A stretch of DNA of 64,000 nucleotides, taken from the NCBI GenBank assembly GCA_022709905.1, contig JAKLHY010000026.1, positions 27,808 through 91,807 on the forward strand. The letters run 5' to 3'. Origin of the DNA: Verrucomicrobiota bacterium (GTDB lineage Bacteria; Verrucomicrobiota; Verrucomicrobiia; Limisphaerales; UBA1319). Position numbers and translations under genes: made by a program. Positions 17,747 through 25,305 of this stretch are shown here, piece after piece. The notes below the pieces were generated by a model, which was given only the letters and a program-made list of their open reading frames with translations, was not told the origin of the DNA and searched no databases. How positions within the stretch are numbered: the stretch's first letter is position 1; each line of letters begins with the position of its first letter.

Positions 17747-18292
17747 ATGTTGAAGGTGGTATTGACCGGGGGCGCGTTCTCGGGGAAGACGACAATGATC
17801 CGACATTTTGCGCGGGCGGGATTTCACACGGTTCCCGAGGCGGCGTTAGCGGTGATTGAGCGTTTGAATCGCGCCCTGGGTGTCGAGCAGCAACGGGACT
17901 GGCGCAACGCGCATTTGCTGGAATTCCAACGGATGATTGTGGCGCTTCAGCTCGAAAGGGAGCAGGCGGTGCCGGGCGATGTTCGGGGGCCGGTTTTTTT
18001 TGACCGGGGCCTGATGGATGGCCTGGGTTACTTGGGGGAGGCGGGGATTGCGCCGCCGGCCGAGCTGGTGGAAGCCTGCAAGAAGGCGCGATACGATCGG
18101 GTGTTCCTTTTGCAGACGCTCTCGGGATTTAATCCGCGCTCGGAGTCGGGCCGGCCGGATACGCTGGAGTACTCGTATGCGATCGCGACGGCGGTGCGCC
18201 GGGCTTACTTGGAGCATGGGCATGAGGTCATCGAAGTGCCTGAAATGCCTGTCGACCAGCGGGCGGCCCATATTCTGGAGCGGCTTCCTTAA
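17747..18292 (+). CDS. P-loop NTPase/kinase-like protein (AAA_28 type)
   Basis: This 181-aa soluble protein carries a clear Walker A near its start (LTGGAFSGKTTMI, residues about 6-18) and a Walker-B-like VFFDRGLMDGLGYLG around residue 80, followed by DRVFLLQTL and an Arg-containing lid region (NPRSESGRPD). This is the layout of the AAA_28/deoxynucleoside-kinase-like P-loop family, so it probably phosphorylates a small molecule or binds a nucleotide; the substrate is unknown. The longer frame (from 17630) overlaps the palindrome and the opposite gene, so the ATG at 17747 was taken; ATG 17729 is also possible. It is followed by 295 bp without a gene. Confidence 0.85.
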   Translation: MLKVVLTGGAFSGKTTMIRHFARAGFHTVPEAALAVIERLNRALGVEQQRDWRNAHLLEFQRMIVALQLEREQAVPGDVRGPVFFDRGLMDGLGYLGEAGIAPPAELVEACKKARYDRVFLLQTLSGFNPRSESGRPDTLEYSYAIATAVRRAYLEHGHEVIEVPEMPVDQRAAHILERLP

Positions 18293-18587
18293 ACAGCCCC
18301 ACAAGCCGACTCGAGGTGCAATGGTCCTCGGCCGCAGGACTTTCAGGCTGGCCCAATGCTGTGGCGTTTACTATCCTGTTTTTTCTGGCTCCATCGCGTT
18401 GCGCCCGAGACGGACCCCCGGTTGGTTCATGGTCCCATGGCGCAGCTAAAAAGCCGTCGAGGTTTCCCATCGAGCCTGATCAGCGGCCTATGAGGAACCA
18501 CCGAGGACTGTGGAGCGTCCCCGTGTGCGGCGTAGAATGAAGCTGGACGGTCTTTTCTCGTCTGAGCTAGTGTCCGGGCACCGACCT

Positions 18588-20405
18588 ATGACTGAGCGGA
18601 TCAATATTGCAGATGAGCTTTTGCGTGAAAACCTCGTGAGGAGAGGGGCCCAATCCGCCATCTACCATGGCCAATCAAGGATCACCTTTCTGGAACTGGC
18701 TGCAAACACCCGTCAGTTTGGGCGTTTTTTCCTCGACCTGGGGCTGCGTCGGCGCGATCGCATCGTCATTCAACTGCCCGACCGGCCCGAGTGCATTTAC
18801 GCCTTTCTTGGCGGCATCCAGGCGGGCCTATGGCCGATCCTGGTCAATCCGGAGCTGAGTCATGAGGCCCGGAATCATATTGTGAGCGATTCAGGGGCAA
18901 CCGCGTTGGTGACAGACAGAGCCCAGGCGGATGCGGAGGCCTGCACGACTTCCCTGAGGCTGCGACTGAACATCGACGACGATCAATTTCGGCATGGTGT
19001 GCGGGCCGCATCGCCAGAATTGGATCCCCATCTTGCGCATCCGGATGACATCGCATTCTTTCTTTACAGTTCGGGCAGTACGGGCCACCCGAAAGGCGTT
19101 CCGCATCGGCATAAAGACATGCTCTTCTGCGCTGATTCCTATGGGGCGAATGTTTTGAAGATCACCGAGCGGGACCGCCATTTTTCGGCCAGCAAACTTT
19201 TTTTTGCCTATGGGCTGGGAAACAGCCTGTTTCTGCCCTTCCGATTTGGCGCCTCAACGGTGCTGTTTTCTGACAAGCCAGCTCCCGGGGATATTCTTCG
19301 GATCATCGCACGTCATCGACCCACGATCTTCTTTGGAGTGCCCGCTCTCTACAGCATGCTGGTCAAAACACTTGACGACTCCGCCGAGTTGGATTCATTG
19401 CGGCTCTGTGTCTCAGCAGGTGAGGCGTTGCCGGCTGCGATTGTCCGCGATTGGCAACGGCTGACGGGTGTGGAGGTGCTCGATGGGATTGGATCGACGG
19501 AAGCCTTGCACATTTTCATTTCCAATTTCCCCGGCAGGATCCGGCCTGGATCCTCGGGCAGTGTGGTTCCGCCGTACGAAGCGACCCTTGCGAGCGAAGG
19601 GGGTTCCCCCGTGGCGCCCGGTCAATTGGGGAGCCTGCTGATACGAGGCGGCAGCACCGCCGCGTATTATTGGAACCAGCCAACGAAGACTGCTCAGACA
19701 ATGCTGCAAGATGGCTGGCTCAAGACCGGGGACATCTATGTCGAAGAAGACGGTTATTATGCCTATCAAGGCCGTGAGGACGATATGTTTAAAGTCGATG
19801 CTCGCTGGGTTTCTCCCCTTCAGGTGGAGGAAGTCTTGCGTCGACATCAGGCCGTGCGTGACTGCGCCGTCACCTGGCGCAAGCTCGAAGGATTAGTCAG
19901 GCCCATGGCGTTTGTGATCGTGAATGAAGGCTTTGCCGCGGACTCAAACCTGGAAAAGGGGCTTCGACTGTTCGCGCGGGAGAAACTGCCCGAACACATG
20001 TGCCCGGTTCAAATCCAATTCCGAGAAACGCTGCCCAGGACCGATACGGGGAAGATCCAGCGATTCCGTCTTCGCCAAACGGGTTTGGGAGATGCTCCGA
20101 AGAATGTCATTGAACCGGGTGCCTCAACGACTACCATCCATTCGGCAACATCCAAAGGAAAGCTTATGCAAGTTACATCTGCCGATATTCTCAGCGTCAT
20201 GAAAGAAGCGGGCATACAGCAGTCGTTGTTGAATCAGCTCAAGCCGGATGTCCCGTTGTTGAACCAGGGATTGGACTCGATCGATCTGCCGGCGGTCGCC
20301 GCCGCCACGGAGAGGCGATTCCACATCGATCTGTCCGATGCCGATGCGCGCGAACTGATGACCGTGAACGATTATGTGCGTTTTCTGAACCGCAAACTCG
20401 AGTAG
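18588..20405 (+). CDS. Benzoate-CoA ligase family adenylating enzyme fused to an acyl carrier domain
   Basis: A 605-aa didomain enzyme. Residues about 1-520 form an ANL adenylation domain of the benzoate/4-hydroxybenzoate-CoA ligase branch: P-loop YSSGSTGHPKGVPH, KLFFAYGLGNSLFLPF, DGIGSTEALHIFISN, WLKTGDIYVEEDGYYAYQGR and catalytic Lys489 in LPRTDTGKIQRFRLR. After a Thr/Ser-rich linker, residues about 530-605 form an acyl carrier protein with the phosphopantetheine Ser564 in NQGLDSIDL. I infer that it activates an aromatic-type carboxylic acid and loads it in cis onto its own carrier rather than onto CoA. The longer frame from a GTG at 18510 is less likely. It is convergent with the GNAT-like gene (24-bp gap). 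The 295 bp upstream hold no gene, only a small hairpin near 18322-18339. Confidence 0.9.
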   Translation: MTERINIADELLRENLVRRGAQSAIYHGQSRITFLELAANTRQFGRFFLDLGLRRRDRIVIQLPDRPECIYAFLGGIQAGLWPILVNPELSHEARNHIVSDSGATALVTDRAQADAEACTTSLRLRLNIDDDQFRHGVRAASPELDPHLAHPDDIAFFLYSSGSTGHPKGVPHRHKDMLFCADSYGANVLKITERDRHFSASKLFFAYGLGNSLFLPFRFGASTVLFSDKPAPGDILRIIARHRPTIFFGVPALYSMLVKTLDDSAELDSLRLCVSAGEALPAAIVRDWQRLTGVEVLDGIGSTEALHIFISNFPGRIRPGSSGSVVPPYEATLASEGGSPVAPGQLGSLLIRGGSTAAYYWNQPTKTAQTMLQDGWLKTGDIYVEEDGYYAYQGREDDMFKVDARWVSPLQVEEVLRRHQAVRDCAVTWRKLEGLVRPMAFVIVNEGFAADSNLEKGLRLFAREKLPEHMCPVQIQFRETLPRTDTGKIQRFRLRQTGLGDAPKNVIEPGASTTTIHSATSKGKLMQVTSADILSVMKEAGIQQSLLNQLKPDVPLLNQGLDSIDLPAVAAATERRFHIDLSDADARELMTVNDYVRFLNRKLE

Positions 20406-20429
20406 GATCGAAGGACTTCCGCCTGTCGG

Positions 20430-21455
20430 TCACAGGTGGATTAAATCCCAGTCCTGCCGAACGAATTGCATCAGGGCACGCGCCCTTTCCGAGTGCAGCA
20501 TGATGGAATCGAACGCGGGGCGATGGTTGATTTTTTGCATCAAAAGTCCATCCGTTTCAAACCAGCGCGGCAAGTAACCTCCGAGGCAAAAGCCCTTGGA
20601 GCGCAGGCATTCGACGGCGGCTCCGACCCACGGTTGATCGAGATTGAGGAAGCACTGAAGCACGACAATTTGTTCCGACTTGGCTTGGGCTTCAAGGGGA
20701 CTCATGACCGTGTCGAAATCCGCGCCGCATGACTCGACATTGAGGCGGCCCACCCCCGCAAAACGGAAAAAACGACTGTCAATTCGACTGCATGAGCCTG
20801 CGGGAGGCGTCCCGTTGGCTGGCGCCAACTCGCGATCCAAAGCCATCCCCGACAAGAGGTACTCGATGGCATTGCGATAAACTCCCGGCACAAAGAAGCG
20901 CTGCGGGCGATCCCTGACCGACTGGTAATAGTTGATGCATGTGATGCGATTTTTCGTGCCAGCCTCCTTCTCGTAGGACGCCGCGGGCATGAGCTCCAGC
21001 TCAATGGCCGCCTCTTTTGCGCCGACCAGGAGACTGGTTTTTTGGGTGGCGACATGATGCGTCACGGCCTCGCCAAAGTAGCCGCAGAGCGGAACCTTTG
21101 GGACAAGGACTTCCGCGATATACTTGTTGATTTTGAAGGCGGCGAAGGTGTGGCGATAGGACTTGAGCACGAGGTATTGGCCGACTTCGTAGAGGGCTTT
21201 GTTGGGAGGGGAACTGCGGTAAAGCGCGCCATGGCCAATAATGTCGCCTTTGGCTGTCCTGGCGACGACGGTGTAAACGTTGCCGTTGGAATTCTCCTCG
21301 ATGATCTTCTCCGGGATGTAGTAGGTTTCGAAAGGATATTCGCTGCCGTAGATTGAATAGAACAAGCTTGCGACGCCCAGGGCATCCTCAGGCTTGAATG
21401 AATCCACAACAAAATTCTGTCCCGGTTCCACCAGCAGTTCATGATCAATTTTCAT
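20430..21455 (-). CDS. GNAT-like acyltransferase, last gene of the molybdenum-hydroxylase operon
   Basis: A 341-aa soluble protein. The N-terminal 190 residues look like a GNAT fold: FVVDSFKPEDALGVASLFYS, a beta-strand block YTVVARTAKGDIIGHGALY, and YEVGQYLVLKSYRHTFAAFK in the place of the acetyl-CoA-binding motif A. The usual Q/R-x-x-G-x-G/A loop is not evident, so activity is uncertain. The C-terminal part (FLNLDQPWVGAAVECLRSKG, GGYLPRWFETDGLLMQKI) resembles the C-terminus of the GHKL/GNAT fusion encoded two genes upstream. Its ATG overlaps the aminotransferase TGA by 4 bp (ATGA), so it is translationally coupled. A role in transferring an acyl group from CoA or from the neighbouring carrier protein is inference. 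Confidence 0.75.
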   Translation of the reverse strand: MKIDHELLVEPGQNFVVDSFKPEDALGVASLFYSIYGSEYPFETYYIPEKIIEENSNGNVYTVVARTAKGDIIGHGALYRSSPPNKALYEVGQYLVLKSYRHTFAAFKINKYIAEVLVPKVPLCGYFGEAVTHHVATQKTSLLVGAKEAAIELELMPAASYEKEAGTKNRITCINYYQSVRDRPQRFFVPGVYRNAIEYLLSGMALDRELAPANGTPPAGSCSRIDSRFFRFAGVGRLNVESCGADFDTVMSPLEAQAKSEQIVVLQCFLNLDQPWVGAAVECLRSKGFCLGGYLPRWFETDGLLMQKINHRPAFDSIMLHSERARALMQFVRQDWDLIHL

Positions 21456-22567
21456 AGTCCAGAATAGGGTTTGAGCTCTTCCGCCAATGCGTCCACCAGT
21501 TGCTGCAGAATATCCACGCCGACCACCGTCACCCGGATCCAGTTGGGAAACCGGAAGCCGGTCATCGTTCGAATCATTAAGCCCCGCTTCATGAGTTTCC
21601 GATACAACAGAGTATCACTGAGAGGCACCTGGATCATGACATAGCTGCCCGCGTTGCACAAATAAGTCAGACCAAGCGAGTTCAGTGCCTGTTGTAGGAA
21701 CGCCTTGCCCTCACGCATCAGCGCGCGGGTGGCTAGGACGTGGTCCTCGCCCTGGCGGACTGCGGCGCTGGCGGCAGCTTGGGCGATGGTATTGACCGAA
21801 TAAACGACATAAGCCCGGCGGACGAGGTCGACGACTTCCCGGGAGCCCGCCAGGTAACCGATCCGCAGGCCGGCCAGTCCATACATCTTGGAAAAAGTCC
21901 GGAACACAATCAGGTTGGGATATTGATCGATCAGGGAAAGCCCGTCCGGGACGTCATTCGACTCGACATACTCAAAGTAGGCCTCGTCCAGCACGACGAT
22001 GCACCGGCCGGCGACTTGGTTTAAAAATCGGATCAATCGATCGCGGTCCCAGTAAGTTCCGGTCGGATTGTTCGGATTGCAGATGAAAATGATTTTCGTG
22101 CGCACGTCAATCTGGCTCAGCAGGCCCTCGTCATCGAAGGCAAAGTCTTTGAGCGGCACCAGACGCCGGTCAAAGCCGGAGAACTCGGCCACCCATTCGT
22201 AGACGGCAAAGGTCTTGTCCGCGGTGACGATGTTATCGCCTCTCTCGCAGAAAGCTTTGAGGACGGAGCTGATGACCTCGCACGATCCGTTGCCGACCAG
22301 GAATTGCTCGGGGTGTTTGCCGAATTGCTCGGCCAAGGCGACGCGGAGGAAATAGGAATCGCCGCTGGGATAGATGGCGGATTTGGCCGGGGGAAACTGC
22401 CGGACGATGGCCTGGGCGGCCGGGGGGGGCCCCAGTGGATTCTCGTTGTTATTCAGCCGATGCAAAACGGGGCAGCCGTAAAGTTGCTTGAGTTCCTGGT
22501 CCGGCTTGCTGGGAACGTAGCTCTGGTAGTGCTGGATATAGTCGGGGACGAGATGTTTAAGATCCAT
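21452..22567 (-). CDS. PLP-dependent aminotransferase, histidinol-phosphate aminotransferase-like (HisC-like)
   Basis: The 371-aa product is a fold-type I class I/II aminotransferase of the HisC branch: LNNNENPLGPPPAA for substrate binding, VGNGSCEVISSVLKAF (PLP phosphate cup), FICNPNNPTGTYW, VVLDEAYFEY (Asp and Tyr to the PLP ring), and the Schiff-base Lys227 in RTFSKMYGLAGLRIGY. True HisC sits in his operons; here it is sandwiched between two GNAT-like genes behind a molybdenum hydroxylase, so a specialised substrate is more likely than histidine synthesis. The frame is open back to 22687, but the ATG at 22567 has AAGGGGAA upstream and lies 14 bp after the preceding stop. It overlaps the next gene by 4 bp. 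Confidence 0.9.
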   Translation of the reverse strand: MDLKHLVPDYIQHYQSYVPSKPDQELKQLYGCPVLHRLNNNENPLGPPPAAQAIVRQFPPAKSAIYPSGDSYFLRVALAEQFGKHPEQFLVGNGSCEVISSVLKAFCERGDNIVTADKTFAVYEWVAEFSGFDRRLVPLKDFAFDDEGLLSQIDVRTKIIFICNPNNPTGTYWDRDRLIRFLNQVAGRCIVVLDEAYFEYVESNDVPDGLSLIDQYPNLIVFRTFSKMYGLAGLRIGYLAGSREVVDLVRRAYVVYSVNTIAQAAASAAVRQGEDHVLATRALMREGKAFLQQALNSLGLTYLCNAGSYVMIQVPLSDTLLYRKLMKRGLMIRTMTGFRFPNWIRVTVVGVDILQQLVDALAEELKPYSGL

Positions 22568-22581
22568 GGGAGGGATTCCCC

Positions 22582-23889
22582 TTACTGCTTTTGAAACATC
22601 ACCATATCCGATCGTCCGGCGTATGGAATCACCATCCGTGGGACGAATCCCGTTTCGATCAAGTCCGGCACGAAGGCGGATTGCCATGAGACGCCCAGGT
22701 CCAGGCCGAAGAGGATAGTCTGCAGGTTTTGGTCGGCAAACAGCGAGACATGTTCGCGCAGGTTAATGGTGGCATCGCGTCCGTAACAGAGTCCGGTCAG
22801 CATGACCACATGGCGATCCTTTTGGATTTCGCAGGCCAACACCGAATGCTCGGGCGATCCGGATCCCGGGCAGGGAATCATTCGCAGGACACGCGGTAGC
22901 ACGAGCCGGTCATATTCCTTGCGGAGGAAGGTTTCGAGGCTGGGGTGGCAACAAACCGCCGTTCCCTCGTCTTCGCGCAACAGCCGGATGGCCAATGATT
23001 GGGTGGCGGATGTTCGCCTGTGAGCATGGCAGAGGGTGTGCCCCAGCAGATCGAATCCGGCGGGGATCTCCTGATCGGCCTCTTTTCGGCAGATAATGCC
23101 AACGGCGGCTGTTTTGGCGGAGGCTTCCACGAGGTGGTCGATCAAGGCGCCGGCCAGGGCCGGTGGCTGGGTGTTGGGAAACTGGAAGGGGCCGAAGAGC
23201 TCAATCATTTTATCACTCAGCCATGTCCAGAGGATACCTCCGCAAATTGCCCCGCTATCCGTCACCGCCATGGCGGCCTTGATATCGCCCGAGGCGACCA
23301 GGTCGGCCGCTTTACCTGGAAAGTTCAGGAATCCGGGATAGTGGACGACTGAATAATGGGCCTTCACCAAGGCTGCAAACGACTGAATCTCACCCGCATT
23401 TGCCGGGTGGATCTGCCAGTTTGCCGCAATGGAGATCAAGTCGGGGCAAGGCTTCGTTTTCTCGCAGTAAACGCGGTCGATCGCCAACGAAAGGCAGGTG
23501 CGGCCATCGGCTTCGCTGGAGAGCTTGAGTTGATCGACCATGCGTGCGGCCACGAACAAACCCAACTCATCCAGGTCCTGCCCCTTATCCAGCGGGGCTT
23601 TGGCGGTGATGTTGAGCACCCGCAGATCCAGGGAACGGGGCTTGAAGAGAAATCGAAGGGTCAGTCGGTACACGCCGTTACGGGCGCGGATCTCGACCGG
23701 TTCGGCGGTGCCCAGCACGCGGCACAGAAACGTGAATACTTCCTCGGCGCACAATCGCAGGCTGTAGAGCTCGGTCTCGCCAAAACCATAGGCCTGCCCG
23801 GCATTTTCCGCGAAGGAAACCGCCAGAGGCAGGAAAGCCAGGTCGCCCGAGAGAGACAAAGAGATTTCTGAGGGTAGTGTTTTGTGCAT
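22582..23889 (-). CDS. Degenerate GHKL (anti-sigma-like) ATPase domain fused to a GNAT-like domain
   Basis: A 435-aa soluble protein. Residues about 5-145 look like an RsbW/anti-sigma HATPase fold (LSGDLAFLPLAVSFAENAGQ, LCAEEVFTFLCRVLG, ELGLFVAARMVDQLKL). The N-box Asn expected in E-x-x-x-N is missing and no D-x-G-x-G is seen, so ATP binding may be lost. Residues about 155-435 are a GNAT-like region (HPANAGEIQSFAALVKAHYS, AAMAVTDSGAICGGILWTWL, HRRTSATQSLAIRLL) whose C-terminus (LIETGFVPRMVIPYAGRSDM) parallels that of the 341-aa protein two genes on. It lies 15 bp after the FeS/FAD subunit gene and 14 bp before the aminotransferase gene. Possible roles are a regulator or a dedicated acyltransferase; I cannot decide. 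Confidence 0.7.
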   Translation of the reverse strand: MHKTLPSEISLSLSGDLAFLPLAVSFAENAGQAYGFGETELYSLRLCAEEVFTFLCRVLGTAEPVEIRARNGVYRLTLRFLFKPRSLDLRVLNITAKAPLDKGQDLDELGLFVAARMVDQLKLSSEADGRTCLSLAIDRVYCEKTKPCPDLISIAANWQIHPANAGEIQSFAALVKAHYSVVHYPGFLNFPGKAADLVASGDIKAAMAVTDSGAICGGILWTWLSDKMIELFGPFQFPNTQPPALAGALIDHLVEASAKTAAVGIICRKEADQEIPAGFDLLGHTLCHAHRRTSATQSLAIRLLREDEGTAVCCHPSLETFLRKEYDRLVLPRVLRMIPCPGSGSPEHSVLACEIQKDRHVVMLTGLCYGRDATINLREHVSLFADQNLQTILFGLDLGVSWQSAFVPDLIETGFVPRMVIPYAGRSDMVMFQKQ

Positions 23890-23904
23890 GGAATGTCGTG
23901 AAGG

Positions 23905-25305
23905 TCAGGCCTCGAGTAACTTGAGGAGCAGGTTGCCGGAGACCAGGCGCCGGTAATGGGCGCTGGCCCGCACGTCATCGATGGGCAGGACGCGTTCCTG
24001 GACGAGTGCGGCGGCCGATTTCAGGTTCTCGACCGTCAGGGGTTTTCCGAGCAACATTTTTTCGATCTCCGGAAAAACCATCACGGTCGGCCCGACGCTT
24101 CCCCAAGCCAGATGGATATCCTGGAGTGCTCCGTCAGGCTGGCAGCTCCAGGTTGCGGCCAGGCTGACGACGGCTATGGCCAGGGCCTTGCGTCGTCCCA
24201 CCTTGAAATAGCGGTGGCGCATACCGGTTTCCGGGATGGGAACGTGAACGGACCACAAGATCTCGCCGGACCGCAGATCGGTCTGTCGCGGTCCGAGGAT
24301 GAATTGAGAAATGGGCACGATTCGACGACCGTCCAGCGATCGGATCTCGACTTTGGCCTGAAGCGCATAGAGCGGAGGGAGAGAATCGGCGGCGGGCGAA
24401 GCGGTGCAGAGGTTTCCGCCCAGGGTGGCCATGTGGAGGATCGGGGGCGAACCGAGGACGCGGATGGCTTGTCGCAACAGATCCAGATGCTCGCGAACCA
24501 GCGGGGCATCATCAATCTGTTGAAAGGTGGCCGCAGCACCGATGACGATATCATTTCCTTCCATCGAGATCCGTTGAAGCTCGGGAACCCGTTCGATTCC
24601 GATCAGAACGCGGGGCGCGGATCGGTTTTCACGGCGCCAGACCAGCAGGTCTGTGCCGCCGGCCATCAACCGATAGTCGGTCTGTTTGCCGGCCAATTTG
24701 AGCAGGGCATCGCCGGACTCGGGGAACAACACCTCGGTTTGATTGGTTCCGAACGTTCGTGGATCGAAAGACGGCTTGGAAAACAACGGCTTTGGATCGG
24801 CTGTGTGGTCTTCGGCTGAAACCCAGGGAGGAGGAGAGAATTCCTGGCTGTCTTCGTCGGCCGCGATGGCCACGGCATCCACGATTTTTTGATAGCCTGT
24901 GCACCGGCAGAGATTCCCGCTGATCGCGGTGGAAATGTCCGTTCGCCGGGGATGCGGATTGCGTCGGAGCAAGTCCGCCGCCGAGACGATCATGCCGGGC
25001 GAACAGTAACCGCATTGGGCGGCCCCGTGGCGCACGAAGGAACGCACCAGCTTGGTCTGCGCGGGATCGGCTGCGATTCCCTCAATCGTGGTCACCGTCC
25101 GGCCATGCAACTGCGCGGCGAGCATCAGGCAGGAAAGCCTGCTTTCTCCGTCCACCAGGATGCTGCAGGCGCCGCATTCGCCGGAGCCGCAGCCTTCCTT
25201 GGATCCGGTCAGCCCGAGGTTATGGCGCACGAGATCGATCACGCGCCGGTCGGGCGGCACATCGAGTGTCTGGAGATTGCCGTTGAGGGTAAACTCGATT
25301 TTCAT
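23905..25305 (-). CDS. Molybdenum hydroxylase small subunit: fused [2Fe-2S] and FAD-binding domains (xanthine dehydrogenase family)
   Basis: The 466-aa product is the electron-transfer subunit of a xanthine-dehydrogenase-family enzyme. Residues 1-75 are a plant-ferredoxin-type [2Fe-2S] domain with C39, C44, C47 and C59 (EGCGSGECGAC). Residues 80-150 hold the second cluster with C98, C101, C133 and C135 (CGYCSPGM, NLCRCTGY). A 40-residue linker leads to the FAD-binding domain (about 190-465) with LMAGGTDLLVW and LGGNLCTASPAADSLP, as in XdhA/XdhB FAD domains. Having both modules on one chain, as in bacterial XdhA, suggests NAD or another soluble acceptor. Its ATG overlaps the TGA of the large-subunit gene by 4 bp. 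Confidence 0.93.
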   Translation of the reverse strand: MKIEFTLNGNLQTLDVPPDRRVIDLVRHNLGLTGSKEGCGSGECGACSILVDGESRLSCLMLAAQLHGRTVTTIEGIAADPAQTKLVRSFVRHGAAQCGYCSPGMIVSAADLLRRNPHPRRTDISTAISGNLCRCTGYQKIVDAVAIAADEDSQEFSPPPWVSAEDHTADPKPLFSKPSFDPRTFGTNQTEVLFPESGDALLKLAGKQTDYRLMAGGTDLLVWRRENRSAPRVLIGIERVPELQRISMEGNDIVIGAAATFQQIDDAPLVREHLDLLRQAIRVLGSPPILHMATLGGNLCTASPAADSLPPLYALQAKVEIRSLDGRRIVPISQFILGPRQTDLRSGEILWSVHVPIPETGMRHRYFKVGRRKALAIAVVSLAATWSCQPDGALQDIHLAWGSVGPTVMVFPEIEKMLLGKPLTVENLKSAAALVQERVLPIDDVRASAHYRRLVSGNLLLKLLEA

